Assembly (NCBI GenBank): GCA_030248195.1
Contig: JASAND010022393.1
Coordinates: forward strand, 1-64,000
Reading direction: 5' to 3'
DNA: 64,000 nucleotides
DNA from: Trissonchulus latispiculum
Taxonomy: Eukaryota; Nematoda; Enoplea; Enoplida; Ironidae
The stretch's first letter is position 1; each line of letters begins with the position of its first letter. Shown one piece after another: positions 22,401 through 34,424 of this stretch. The notes under the pieces are model-generated. The model was not told the origin of the DNA and did no database searches. It was given only the letters and a program-made list of their open reading frames with translations. The translations under genes were made by a program, and so were the position numbers.

Positions 22401-23662
22401 GTTTACTCTCTGCCGTGCGAAAAATTGGACCGGTGAGCAACACTATTCAAAACCCGTAGCAAATAACAGTAAGGCACTAGTGTTTGAGGCCGGCCGGCCT
22501 CGGCCGGCAGCCGGCCGACAACTTTTGCTCACCGGCTACCGGCCGGCCATCGGCCGGGATGCAAATCAACAGTCAGAAATTTACAAATTAGAGCAACTAA
22601 GCTTAAAACGAACTCCAAATCTGGTTTTTGTCTGGTTTGTGCAATCAGCGTACACATACATACAACTACATTATTCTAACATCCGAAAATCAAGATCTTA
22701 GCAGTCATAATAGCTGCACTACAATGGCGGGAAAACACTACAATGCACTACAGGCAATGCACTACAAAACTACAGATGGAACCCCGACCTCAAACACCAT
22801 AAGGCACGACACGTGCTAAAGTCCTGGCCAGAAATAGTGTACCCATTTTCGCGAATATTCGCAATTTCGCGAACGCCATTCGCAGGCGAAGCGTATTAAA
22901 TTTCTGCGAATGCGTGCGAACGGCCTTTAGAAAATGCCTTCGCGAAGAAATCTTAATGTTAAGGCTTCCAGCTGTGAAGCCAATGTGCTTAGGTGCGTCA
23001 ACTGCTTCTTTAGCAAAGGCTAGTTGCCTTCAAATTGGCCTTGTTTGCAACAGGCGCGCGAATGAAGTGCGAAGGGTCACAAAGGTCAGCTTTCGCTAAT
23101 GACTTTAATTTAATACCTCTAAGCAGGTGGGATGGCTATTCGCATTCGCGAAGGGAAGGTACACTATTTCTGGCCAGGACTGTATGCTACCACATCTAGA
23201 TTTATACTGTTAACGAAAGGAAACAACCAAAAGGCACGTTTTAAAGTCAGTGTATTAGTTCTGCAACTAAAGCTGGTTAGATATATTTTACAATTTCACA
23301 GTTTTTCGAACTCACAGCTTATAATAATAAACAGAATTACAGACTAAAGTCTAGCATTTGATAGAATAACAGACTTTTGCCTTTCAGGAGTATTCTTGCT
23401 CTGCTGGCTCCCTTTCTTCCTCAGTAACAGCATCAACGCCATTTGTACCATGACGGAAACTGCGCAGTGTCAAGTCGACTTTACCATATTCATTTTAACA
23501 ACTTGGCTTGGATATTTGAACAGTTTTCTCAACCCTATCATCTATGCAATTTGTTCCTCAGATTTCAGAGCTGCCTACTATGCGCTGCTCTGCGAGTGCA
23601 ACCCGAAACATCCAACACCAAGCTACCAGTCAAAACGAAGAGACGCTACTAAGCCCAGCTAG
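19415..23662 (+). CDS. D2-like dopamine receptor, six coding exons, complete
   Basis: Exons are 19415-19669, 19989-20101, 20619-21067, 21364-21477, 21593-21931 and 23388-23662. All introns have GT/AG ends and consistent phases (0, 2, 1, 1, 1), giving 514 residues. Seven-helix receptor features: N42 in helix 1; D70 in LAVADLFVGLFVMPF (helix 2); C98, then D105 in DVACSTASI, the amine-binding Asp of helix 3; DRY at 122-124; W153; C179 in the second extracellular loop; S190, S191 and S194 in YSSIGSFYVP, the catechol-contacting serines of helix 5; CWLPFF (W430) in helix 6; WLGY and NPIIY (472-476) in helix 7; and Cys 492/494, a likely palmitoylation site. The serine triad and the FYVP-to-LRRR context resemble D2 receptors most. 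The third intracellular loop is long (about 200 residues), usual for Gi-coupled D2-like receptors, and is spread over exons 3-5. The short C-tail ends 20 residues after the last Cys. Octopamine- or tyramine-receptor identity is less likely but not excluded. Confidence 0.92.
19786..19878. repeat. Tandem duplication, 46-bp unit x2
   Basis: Two almost identical 46-bp copies, each containing CATAACAGATTTGGATTG, lie in the first intron of the receptor gene. Confidence 0.9.
20316..20380. repeat. Minisatellite, 22-bp unit x3
   Basis: Three exact copies of a 22-bp unit beginning CAGATTGCAGATTTCGCG lie in the second intron of the receptor gene. Each contains the palindromic TTTCGCGAAA. Confidence 0.92.
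22258..22560. repeat. GGCCGG-rich palindromic cluster
   Basis: GGCCGGCC-type palindromes recur many times in the last receptor intron, giving a GC-rich island in AT-rich DNA. Similar GGCCGG patches occur near 24853-24890. It is probably part of a degenerate mobile element; no clear boundaries were found. Confidence 0.6.
22821..23180. mobile_element. MITE with 23-bp perfect terminal inverted repeats
   Basis: The left end, beginning GTCCTGGCCAGAAATAG, is matched exactly for 23 bp by the inverted right end at 23158-23180. The interior is full of TTCGCGAA-type motifs in both orientations. It sits inside the last intron of the receptor gene. No clean target-site duplication is visible. Confidence 0.85.
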
Positions 23663-24026
23663 TTGTCCTAGCTTATTCAGCAGTTCACTATTTTGTAGCA
23701 AACAAGATAACTGCAGCTTAAAAACTAACAACAGAATAAGCAGTACTGTTCTGTCCACTATAATAATATATTATGGATTATTATCCAATATAGATTATAG
23801 ATTGTTTTGCTAAAAATATCTAACCTGCCAAAAAACTGGACTATTTTACGTCGGTAACATACAGCGAGTGAGTGTACTCCCTTTTCGACAGGGTACCAAC
23901 TTGTGGCGGCGAGGTTATGTAATTTCGCTTCGTAGCACCAACTGAAACCTTAGATAGGTTACCTTACCTTAGAGTCAAGACCACTTAAGTTTTGATACAA
24001 ACTCCTTTTAGCTTGTTGCTACTGTA

Positions 24027-24098
24027 GCCTGGATAGCTCAGTTGGCAGAGCTTCGGAGCGATAATCCGGAAGGCTTGGGTTCGAATCCCGACCGAGGC
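24027..24098 (+). ncRNA. tRNA-like sequence (SINE head or tRNA-Ile pseudogene)
   Basis: The A-box region TAGCTCAGTTGGCAGAGC and the B-box GGTTCGAATCC are well formed. The anticodon stem TCGGA/TCCGG encloses a seven-base loop GCGATAA, giving anticodon GAT (Ile). Position 33 is C instead of the near-universal T, and the acceptor stem has mismatches, so it is unlikely to be a functional tRNA. The sequence after it (ATTTTCGGAGCTCAGGTGC) resembles the body that follows the tRNA head at 44049, so it is probably a SINE of that family. Confidence 0.65.
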
Positions 24099-24315
24099 AT
24101 AATTTTCGGAGCTCAGGTGCAGTCATTTCATAAAATACTACTCCACAGCCTGCATCTCAGTAATTTATGTGCACTATACAGCGTGAGTCTCAGTAATTTG
24201 AAGTAGTTTGTGGACATCTTGCACCGTACACTGTATTTCACAAAACCAGTTTGTGGCATCGGATAAAGCACGGCAAATTAACACGGAGCCATATCAGAAT
24301 GGCTGGTATAGAGCT

Positions 24316-26045
24316 GGTGAGTCTTGCTCACGTCTGTGTCCAAAATTCACAAAACGTGACCGAATGAAATCAAATTTGGTATAGGAGCATTTGAACACAT
24401 TTCTGGGGTGCTGGTAAAACCCAGTCCAGCCCCCAGTCCCAGCCTCCAGCCCCTGTGGGTAAAACCCAGCCCTCCAGCCTCCAGCCCTCCTAGGTAAAAT
24501 CCAGCCTAGCCCCAAAAGTAAAACCCAGCCCCCATTTTCCAGCCCCAAGGGTAAAGCCCAGCCCCCATTTTCAAGCCCCAAGGGTAAAATCCAACCATCA
24601 TTTTCATCCCCGTTTTCCAACCCCTGGGGGGTATTAAGTTTTTCCTAAGCCAGCAGTATGAAACGGCCCCTATAAATTCCATTAACCTGGACCAGTTTCT
24701 GACAGCAAGCACAGAACAGTGGGGTCCCGACCGGTACCTTATTTGCCAGGTTAGCCAAAATTCAAGTTAAAATGTGAAACATTTAATACTTTTGAAGGCT
24801 ATAGGCGAACATTTTATGGCTCTAATTCGGCTAAACTGTCACAAGCTGGCAATCCGGCCGGTGAAGGCAGTTAGTTGGACCGGCCGGCTGGTGTACTGTG
24901 GGCCTGGGCCGATCGTTCACAGGGTCGGTGAATAACACTAGCACAGAAGTGTTTTTGTCTTGACTGCTTTTGTTCAAAGCTAATTGTACACATTTTCATA
25001 GAGGTATGTGCAGAACAATCGTTTAGTTTTGATATTTACATTTTAACATATGCCCTATTTCTTAGATTTAGATTTATGTGTTAGATTCTTCCCTCATTAG
25101 ATTTAGACTACAAATTCGCATTAAAGAATCAGAACCTTAAATTAAGCGAAATAAAATTTCATCCAGCGAGTTAAAAGTGTAAAACGGAAAAAATTGAATC
25201 TCACTTGTCCAATGCTCGAAGGCCTGTAACCTAACCCTAACCCGGCGTTACTGCTGAGAGCATCACTTACAGGCCACGCCGTGTGCCTAAGTAGTGGGTG
25301 ACAGTTTTGGCATCTGGGATGGGATCCCATGGCATGGGATGGGATGGGATTGAGAACTCATCCCATGTGGGATCAGTGGGATTTTGTGGGACCATTTTGC
25401 CTCATAAAGCTTTCAAACACAGTTTCCAAATTTTGAAAACGTGCAATATTTTGGTAAATTTGGCATAAAAATGCCTGTTCAGTGTCATGATTGGCGTTTT
25501 GATGACTATCAGCAAAGCAAAGCATTGAGCTCTTTAAGGTGGGCTGGGCCGGGTTTTACCTAATGGGGCTGGCAGTCGGGGCTGGACTTTACCCAAGGGG
25601 CTGGAGGCTGGCGGCGGCCGGGTTTTACCCATCGGGGCTGCAGGCTGAAGCTGGGGGCTGGGCTGGATTTTATCCAAACCCCATTTCTTACCGATCTAAA
25701 ATTTAAAAATCTCTTATTTATAAATTTAAATTTAATAATAAAAATCTCTTATTTCTAAATTTAAATTTAATAATTTAAAAACTGAAAACATTTTTCAGCT
25801 TCGAATACAGTGACCCCGAAAACCCCTGTACACAACTTTTCACCCAAATCGTAGACAAAGAATTTTGGTTCCCCTTAGTCCTCCCTTAAAAACCTTAACT
25901 ATTAACTGTTTAAAATATTAAATTTTTGTCACATTTCTGATAGAACTATCAGAAGTGTGTTCAAATGCATCTATACCAAATTTGAGCTGAACCGGTTAAG
26001 TTTTGTGAATTATAGACATAGGTGTGCGTATACGGAAGAATTACC
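24316..26045. mobile_element. Mutator-like foldback element, copy A
   Basis: The inverted arms at about 24316-24405 and 25960-26045 share GGTRAKTCTT at the tip, AATTCACAAAAC, and CAAATTTGGTATAG followed by CATTTGAACACA. Inside each arm lies a CCAGCC/GGGTAAAACCC minisatellite, about 24410-24625 and in mirror image about 25535-25690. The flanks show ATAGAGCT on the left and ATAGAGTT on the right, an 8-bp duplication with one mismatch. The tip CTTCCGTATACGCACAC is shared with the element at 33677-36392. There is no transposase ORF. Confidence 0.7.
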
Positions 26046-26112
26046 ATAGAGTTCATGCATTAAGCCAAGAGTATACCAACAAGATGTAAAGGAGAATCTG
26101 GTTTAGAAATAT

Positions 26113-26407
26113 GGGTCTATCACAACAACTCCGGTACGAATGGCGCAATTAATTGATCAGGACGAACGGTTCAGCTTAATTAATTAATCACTCCGAACCA
26201 CTCGGCGAAATTAATTACGTCAAAACTTGGACAGGGAAGATTAATGTTTTCGCATGAATTATGTGCTATTTAAATTAACTAACATACAAAATTTTCTGCG
26301 AAATTGATTAATTACGTCGAACCGTTCGGCGTGATTAATTACGCAAACCGTTCGGCGTGATTAATTAATTGCGCCACTTTTCGTTCCGCAGTTATTGTGA
26401 TGGACCC
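26113..26407. mobile_element. MITE with internal CCGTTCGGCG repeats
   Basis: Inverted ends start GGGTCYATCACAA and run about 45 bp to GGCGCAATTAATT. The interior repeats a unit of about 22 bp (CGAACCGTTCGGCGTGATTA-like) several times. It is non-coding. Confidence 0.75.
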
Positions 26408-26922
26408 CTTATACAGATTTAAGCCAAGACTTTATTAAAAACAAGTAAACTGTCTTCTCCAAACTGAGTAGGTGGAAAATTACCGTTTACATGAGAATAT
26501 GACAGACGTCGGCCATGTCAATATAAAAGTAGAACCCCAAGAACCCCATCAGAAAAAGGAGGGCCACAATTTTTTATGCGTTTGCATCCACTCGGTAACT
26601 ACAGCTACCAGACTACGTTGCGGATTTTTTTTATCAGACACTCATGTCATGATGTTTATTTATATGTATATCAGTATCTCAGTCAGTAAATTGGTAGCAC
26701 ATAACAAGGGTGTTGTGAGGAGAATGAACAAGTTAGTATTTTGTAATAGATCGAAGTCCAGACAGCGCACACAACTTTCGTAATCATAAGACTGCAGAAC
26801 CCCTACAACCTCGAGTCCTTAAAACTTGTAGATAGTACTTCTGATAACATTTAAGAAAACCCAAGAACCCCAATCAAAAAATGAAACGACCATAGAAAGT
26901 GCTCTCCTAGGAGGGTACTTAG

Positions 26923-28800
26923 TAGTGTTGTTTTGATTCGCATGTTTTAGTTTTGATTTGATTTTTGATTTTTTATCAAAATCGCCGCAGTTTTGATTTG
27001 ATTTTTGATTTTTTATCAAAACCGGTGGAGTTTTGATTTGATTTTTGATTTTTTATCAAAACTTCTGCAGTTTTGATTTGATTTTTGATAAATCAAAACT
27101 CAAATAGTTTTGATTTTTGATTTTTAGTAGGTTTTTAGATTCATACTTTTGTGAGATTGGTGGTCACTGCCACACACCTGTGACCCATGCCTTACTTCCC
27201 TACTAGGACGATAAGGCAGAGTTGGATCGGGTCCGGGTCCTACTTGTCCAAAATGCTCGGTCTTAATTTCAGACCGGGTACCGGTTTTGAAAACCAGATT
27301 TTCATGCACGAGGTCGATTATCTGTGCATAGTCAAATTACAAATCATATAACTGTTTAATGATTATTTTTATTATTTTACAAATTTTGTGGAATTCGTTC
27401 ATTTTATTCACTTTTGGAGTTAGAGCTATCCTTTATCAAAATGTTGCTGACACTTTCTCCTCCCCTTTAAATGGATACAATGAAACTAATTTTGGTTCAC
27501 GTGAAATTGCTATGGTTTAGAAGTTGTGCAATTTTTCAGATTTTTTGCAGTCATAATTAAAATTATTCGTCGGACACCGGTTATCAAATCGCTGTGGCTT
27601 TTTTAGCTACAGTGGTACTTTGAAGCGGATTAGTTTATGCTGAAAATATTGTTATTTTCAAACACAATGAATTCATGATAGAAGCAATACGAGCAGCAAA
27701 TAAACATTAACAATTGCTGAAGTTAAAATCAGCTTCTGATTTTGCATTCACGTTTCCGTTCTAAATACATATATATACTTCTAAGTATTTCCTCCGAAAT
27801 GTCTCCATTTTAAAATACCGACTTTGGAAGCAGTAACTAACAGAAGTCACAAGAACCCTTTTCCGACAACAAAATTCGAAATATCATACAATTTGAAAAA
27901 TACGTTCAATATGTTTTTGTGTGCCAAAGATGCAGTAGTTACATACTAAAGAATTAAAGCTTGAATTTTCGTTTCAATTATGCAAATACGTTCTCACATT
28001 GGAAATGATTACCTGACCTATGCTTTAGCGCAACTACAAGAACAGCAACTTCAGCCATGAAATGTACATATTAAACTTCTTTTTTGGAACTCTGAAACTT
28101 TTAGAAGCAATTTACTGCACAAAATTGGATATTTTCAATTTTTGCTACTATGCTGAGGCGGCTTAGGAAACATAGTCGAACTGCATTAAAAAGTAAACGC
28201 TGTTGAGCGAAAACCCTATTAAACTCTTGTTTGGCCTGGAGAAGTAAAGGTCTAGGGCTCTCAATATTGATGGGCCAGCAGCATCTTGGATTGAGAATAC
28301 AGGCCACAGCATCAAAATCGTGGAATGAAGGATCTGTCGCGAAACGAAAAAGTCTTATCAACTCTGAGACAAGACCGTCTGCCAAATGAGAAAATTACTA
28401 CTCAGCGCAGATTTGCACACACACAAACACACACAGTGGCACAAATCAAGTAGCGGTACTGAAGAAGTCTGTTTAAGGATTAAGTAAAACTAGGATTTGA
28501 TTTAACGCTGAATCAAAACTGTGTTTTGATTCAACGCTGAATCAAAACTGGGTTTTGATTCAGCCTTGAATCAAACCCTAGTTTTGATTTTAGCCTTGTA
28601 TTAAAACTAGGTTTTGATTTTTTAGGTTTTGATTTTTGATTTTTGATAAATTTGCCTTCGCGTTTTGATTTTTGATTTGATTTTTGATTTTTTCCAGCCC
28701 GAGTTTTGATTTTTGATTTGATTTTTGATAAAATCAAAACCCAAAATTGGTTTTGATTCGAGTTTTGATTTTTGATTTTTGATTTATCAAAACAACACTA
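26923..28800. mobile_element. hAT-family DNA transposon, 1.88 kb, non-autonomous
   Basis: The termini are TAGTGTTGTTTTGATT and its exact inverse, AATCAAAACAACACTA. They are flanked by a perfect 8-bp target-site duplication, GTACTTAG (26915-26922 and 28801-28808). The start TAGTGTTG and 8-bp duplication are hallmarks of hAT elements. Both subterminal zones hold tandem TTTTGATTTGATTTTTGATT units, in opposite orientation at the two ends. A short - strand ORF inside looks like a transposase remnant. Confidence 0.9.
28101..28385 (-). pseudogene. hAT transposase remnant
   Basis: This 94-residue open frame sits inside a clear hAT element. It contains LVSELIRLFRF and FDAVACILNPRCCWP; the latter resembles the conserved LDPR-type segment near the C-terminal half of hAT transposases. 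No further transposase domains were seen around it, and the element is too short for a full transposase. The family call depends largely on context. Confidence 0.45.
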
Positions 28801-29060
28801 GTACTTAGGAGGATGTGTGGGGAGCTGTCTAGGAGTGAGTTAGGAGATCTCCTAAAAACCTTCCCAAAAAATTTCTCCTAAGTTTAGCTGACGATGCTCC
28901 TAAACTTAGGCAACTTAGGAGAAAAAGATAGGAGTGGCGGATAGCACTCCTAGCTTAGGAGGATCTTTTGAAACCCGATTCTCCTAAGTCAGCACCTAAG
29001 CTAAATTTAGGAGCGCTCCTACATAGGCTTAGGAGAATCTTTTGCAAAGCGGCCCATCTC
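28801..29060. repeat. CTTAGGAG / CTCCTAAG palindromic cluster
   Basis: CTTAGGAG and its inverse occur more than ten times in about 260 bp. A short piece of the same sequence (CTCCTAGGAGG) lies on the other side of the hAT element at 26902-26915, so the hAT element probably inserted into this older repeat. Confidence 0.65.
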
Positions 29061-31112
29061 TACAAAAATAAGAACCTCCAGAACCCCAAGAGCCCCCCAG
29101 AAAATAAGTAGATCAGAACGCATCAGAAAGTGGCCTTTATCTTGACAAGGGCCTAGCAGTCATACGCTATGTATTAATAAGCGTGACACATCCTCTGCAC
29201 ACTTAACGTATAACCCCCCCCTCCGTATAACGTATAACCCTATAAACCGGGGATACGCTCACTGTATGTTGCTGTTATACTCGTATGTATTATGTACCCT
29301 TGCATGATCCTAATCATACATGCTAACGTGATATGCAAGAACCAGTATTTTTAATAAGAAAACATGCACAAGTATAAAGCAACTAGCAAAGTACAATACA
29401 TATCTACACCACACTATCACAGATACCATAAAACAAGTAAAGCAAAAACAAGTATAAAATCGATTAGATCAACCAAGCCAACACTGCTGTAAATTGAAGA
29501 TAGTCAACCTGGCCATCGCTAATAAAAATTAACTAAAGCCGTAAATTTGCTCAAGAAACACACAATGGTTAAGAAACTACATATATAGTACCAAGAGTAA
29601 TAGTGTATACGCAGTAAGCAAAAACGCAAATTTTAAATACGAGAACAAAAGCTCAATGCAAAAAATTGAAATCTTACCAAGTGGAAAAACATTTAGAAAC
29701 CTTAATGTGAGATCATAGTCAATGTCCAATTTGGGGGAAATAGTGCAACTGGATTTTTAGGGAGATCGTTAAAAGATGTAGATTCAATGTTGATTAAAAA
29801 GCTGCTGATGTGCAAGGCTAATGTGTAAGCAGACAAAGTAATTTTCACACAACCGTAACGCTTACGTTATTGCTGGCGTGCCAAACGCATTGAACTAAGA
29901 AAGGTGCCTTTGTGAGATCTTTCTAAATTAGTAAACGGCTCGCATTATATACTAAAGCTCAAAAGTCCAATACTGTTAATTCCAGCATAATTTGTAATTT
30001 TATGTTCGAAAGAAGGTCACCAACACAACAAACAATATTTTGTCCAGACACGCAAAATATAATAAAGGTAGAATAAATACAGCTGCCAGGAAACATTCAC
30101 AAGTACATATATACATCATCGTGAATAATAAAAATTATGTACTATATATAACGGAGAGTACACACTTCACAGGCGAACAGAACAAGTACAAAAAGTCAGA
30201 AACAACAAAAAGGATAGCAAACATATATTACAACGCAAATCGTTATCTAATGAAAAATGGAAACAGTACGCGGTCAGTCTTAAATACAAAATATTACGGT
30301 TAATTTCGACCAAAAACCATATAACCGCTTAAAGAAAAAGATCAAGTCGGGATCAAGTATATATATATAGCTGAATTAGTTTGTATCCTCGAAAGATTTA
30401 AATCCTATGCTGGCTTATTTTTAGAACAAAATTTATGGGGGGGACGTTATGGGTGGCTCAATATTGCCCACCTCCAGCTCCAACGATTCACCAAAACCAA
30501 CCAAACCAACGGGTTACCAAAAAGGGGTGCATGCTTTTGAAAAACATTTGACGAATTTTTATATTTGTCGTGTAAAAACTGCCAAAAATCGCTAAAAATG
30601 ACAGATTTTAGGTGTTTTTAAGCAAAAATTTTGTTTAAAAATCCGGCGAAGCCTAAATATCCGTCCATCTTTAATGGTAAAACTTGGCATTTTTTTGATA
30701 TTATGGGACGGGGAGGTTGAAAATTATATACGTGGAGAGGTTGGCATTTATGGGGGCTTTTCAGGGGAGGGCTCCTCGAACGAGGGAGGGAGGTCGCCGA
30801 GTGTGGGGCGGCCTAGTAAAAATAAGGCAGGTATCTAACTCCGAAATATAATCATATAAAAATATTATTGAAAACGAGAAACAGAAAACAGGAGTTTTTT
30901 ATGTTTATGATACTATTTTAAAAATAAGTGCTTTGGAAACCTCAATCACCTTAATTATTTATTACTTCACGGCTGCTGCGCGGTCATTCCCAGAAAAAAG
31001 AATCAAAAAGAAATCTTAAGACAGAAAAAAGGAATTTTTTCAATGAAAACTAGAAATGATAAGAAACTTTACAGGCAAGTTTTTTGACACTACTATTTGT
31101 ATTATTTCATAG
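29061..31112. other. Intergenic sequence without a recognisable gene
   Basis: This is AT-rich sequence with G-rich patches near 30435-30465 and 30705-30810. They resemble fragments of the MITE types found elsewhere in the window. I see no supported coding exon. Confidence 0.45.
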
Positions 31113-31487
31113 CAGGGTATTTTTTAGGGAATTTTTTCGGGGGGGGGGGGCTTCCCGGGGGGGGGGGAAGAAATTTTCGGGGGGGGGGATATTTTTTGCA
31201 AAAATGAGCTAAGAATTGGTATTTTTGGCGTATTTTACACGTAGAAAGGCAAAACCGTCTCAAAAATGCCAGGATTTAAGCTAAAAATAGTTATTTTTAT
31301 GAAAAAATCTCCGGCGAAGCCGGAAAAGTTTTGAAAATTAGCCTATTTTTGATAAAAATTTGGGCCCTCAAAAAATCCCGGGGGGAAGCAAAAATCCCGG
31401 GAGGGGGCGATTTCGGGGGGAAGGCATTTTCGGGGGGGAAGGTCAACTTCGGGGGGCCCCCGCCCCCCCCCGGTAAAAAATACCCTG
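31113..31487. mobile_element. GGGTATTTTTTA MITE, copy 1
   Basis: The termini are CAGGGTATTTTTTAG and the inverse ending TAAAAAATACCCTG, flanked by TCATAG on both sides (6 bp). The inner borders are G-runs with CCCGGGAGGGGGCGATTTCG. The core contains TCTCCGGCGAAGCCGGAAAA and is shared with copies at 48059, 51798 and 61596. Confidence 0.88.
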
Positions 31488-33676
31488 TCATAGAATATCA
31501 CAAATATATATATTCATATATCTATATATATTCATAGAATATATTTCCAGAAATTTGTATATTATTTTCCTCCCACGAAACGTAGCTCACAATGTGAGCT
31601 TCATGTCATGAAGAAGCCGTTTTCGATGACTAACACGAGACAGTTATAAAAATGACCTTGAATCGTATCCGTAACTACAAATCACCTCACCCGAACCCCA
31701 AACCTGGCTTCAAGGTAACTGGGTTGGCCAAATGTGTTCACGTGATTTTAGTAGGATGCTAGCAAGCTTTCAATATGAAAAGTTTTAAGTTTTCTGAACA
31801 GCAGAAATTTTTTGAAACATTTAGTGCAAAAATATAAAAATTCTGGAAGCTCTCGTCGATTAATCCAGATTTAGTATTTATAACGGAATAAGGGAATAAC
31901 ATCACAAATGTCGCTAAATTCGCACAAGTTCTTACAATCCGAGCTTATTCTGGACACATGAAAAAAAACCAAGGCAAAAACCTGAAAACCGGTAAAAAAT
32001 TAGGGTTTCCCGCAATAATTTTTCTAGAAAGTTTGTCGATAAAATTGAAAGAGAAACTTTTTCAACTAAAATGACACATGGTTACCACAATTCCTCCTTT
32101 TAACTTTTAACTTTAACAAAATATAACTTTGTTGTTTCAAATTTCTTTTCTAAAAATGTGCTAAAAAGAACACATTTTGAAATAAATGCATTAAAAAGAA
32201 CACCGATCATAATGGTGACTATATATATAATTATTTCTCGTTCCGACAACTTAAAAATTTTTGAAAATGTCAGCGATAATAAGAACTTAGGATATATAAA
32301 TGACCCAAACGTTTAGTTGAAAAAAACCTAAGGATCTGAATAAGAATTTGAAACATTTTAGGAGAAGTAGTCTGAACTTATACACACATCTTAATTTTAG
32401 CCTGTGTATACAGCAATTCGTTAAATTTTCATCATTTCTAGACTCTGAAAACAACAAATCCTTGATTAGACCATAAAAACTTTTCCAGTCATGCTGACGA
32501 GAACTCAAACAAAGCTCAACATCAACCCACGCATAATCAAGTAAAATACTTCCAAAACCCAAAAAGAACTTTGAAATTAAAATCTAAAGCCCAGCAAAGC
32601 CGGAAATGTCTGGCAAAATATGGGCAAAAAGGTAATTTTTGCCTAAAAATCTTGCCAATACCTTTATTTTTTAAAGTCAGTTATAAAAAAGTATATATAA
32701 AAGGAATTTTTGGCGAAAAAAGTAAATAAAAGCAAAAAAGGAACCGCATCAGGCCTGTTACGTTCGCAATACATTGTATCTTATCCAAGAGACAACCAAA
32801 AGAAAACTGCAAAATACAAACAAACAAAAACTAAAAACCACCAGACAAAAGTGGAATAAGTTTTATCGATAGCATAAAATGAGAGTTCAACTTCAAGTAC
32901 ACACGCAATCCAAATACAATATATACAAAGAGAACAAGAGAATCTATACTTGAACAAGACTAGCACAAAAATGGAACTGTGAGCAGTATATAATATGCGC
33001 CAGAGATTTTCAGCGGAACTTCGGAGAAAGATTATAGTATAAAATTGTTATTTTTCCACTTTTGTAACATTCAATAGCCTTGAAATTTTTCAAAATCCTA
33101 TTGCTGATCACTGTTAACCTGACCTTAGAAGCTTTCGTGACAAAATTAAAGTAAGATAACAACTTATGTTATGTACGAAGTTTCTTCTCCCAGTATTGGA
33201 GCAGGGAGTTTGTTCCGCAGTACATTTGACCTTATTTATAATTGTTATAAAAACAAAAAGAGGGTACCCAAAAAGAAGTATATACTACTAAATGATTTTT
33301 CTCGTTCGCTTCAGCAGGGAAATAAGCGTATTCATATACGTCAACAGTCACATAGGCTTCAGCTCTTGACTAGGGCGCATTCATTCAAATTTCTCATTAT
33401 GCCAAACCGCAAGGACAATTCCCGGCCTCCATCATTACAGATCCATCACCAATAAAAACGGTTCCTGAATCAGCCAAAATCAATTTTATCAAAGCAAGGT
33501 ACATCTACAAAAAATTGCGAAGTGAATCTTACCTACTCAAATTATTAGTCGAATGACAAACACGAAAAAATTCCTCAGATCCTTACGTGGCTTAAACTGA
33601 TTTACTGTTTCGACAGATTTCAATATTTCAGCGGCTCCGTACAGATACCGATTTGTTAGGGACATATAGCTGGGCT
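31488..33676. other. Intergenic AT-rich sequence
   Basis: No gene, RNA or array is recognised. Open frames here are short and of random composition. Confidence 0.5.
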
Positions 33677-34424
33677 GGTGATTCTTCCGTATACGCACAC
33701 TTGACATTAAACTAAAGTGCACTCAATGCATCTACTTCCGTAGACGCACACCACATCATTGATAATCCTATTTAACTCTGAATTTTTAAATTACTTACTT
33801 ACGTGTAGTTTTATATACAAAAAATAATATCATCATGATATAAAATCGCCATTGTTCTTAAAAACTAAAATACCAGTCATGAGATAAAACTATCAAACTA
33901 TTAATTATAAATACAAGAAATAAAAATGCTCCTCTGGAGCATGAAAAAAGTAATATGGGTGATGGTGAGGTTGCAAAATCAAGAGAGGACTAGTCTTTAA
34001 AATGCTTAATATGGGGCTAGGTTAAAAAATAGAAGAGGACTAGGTTGTGAGCGAATTAATATGGGCACAGCTTCGCCGAACAACCCATATTCGCGGTTTG
34101 TAAATGTAAATTATTATGCATATCCACGATACATTTGGTTTATAATTCATAAATAACCTACAGCTACGGTATGTGCTCGAGCTTTATTCGAACTTTTATT
34201 TTAGCAAAAGTTTTCTTCGATAAGTGCTTCATACTAACCAGCGCATTTTACGTATCCATTTATACGGAAAATTTATATATATTCAAGAATAATTTAGGAC
34301 TCTCCCACGATCTTCTATTTCCTCAAGACTTGGACCAATAGCTTTAGCATCATATCCTTAGACCTCTCCTAGTAGTAGAGCCTGCGGTAGTTTAACACAA
34401 CAAAATGATGATAATTTACGTATG

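Noticed and set aside
22258..22560. CpG-island promoter
   Set aside because: The GC richness comes from repeated GGCCGG palindromes within an intron, better explained by a repeat than a promoter.
24027..24098. Functional tRNA-Ile gene
   Set aside because: C at position 33, acceptor mismatches and a SINE-like body after it argue for a SINE head or pseudogene.
25230..25250. AACCTAACCCTAACCC, telomere-like
   Set aside because: Only about two and a half TAACCC-like units occur, with no array. This is not evidence of a telomere.
33171..33455. A 94-residue + strand frame
   Set aside because: No motif, no supporting splice sites and random composition.
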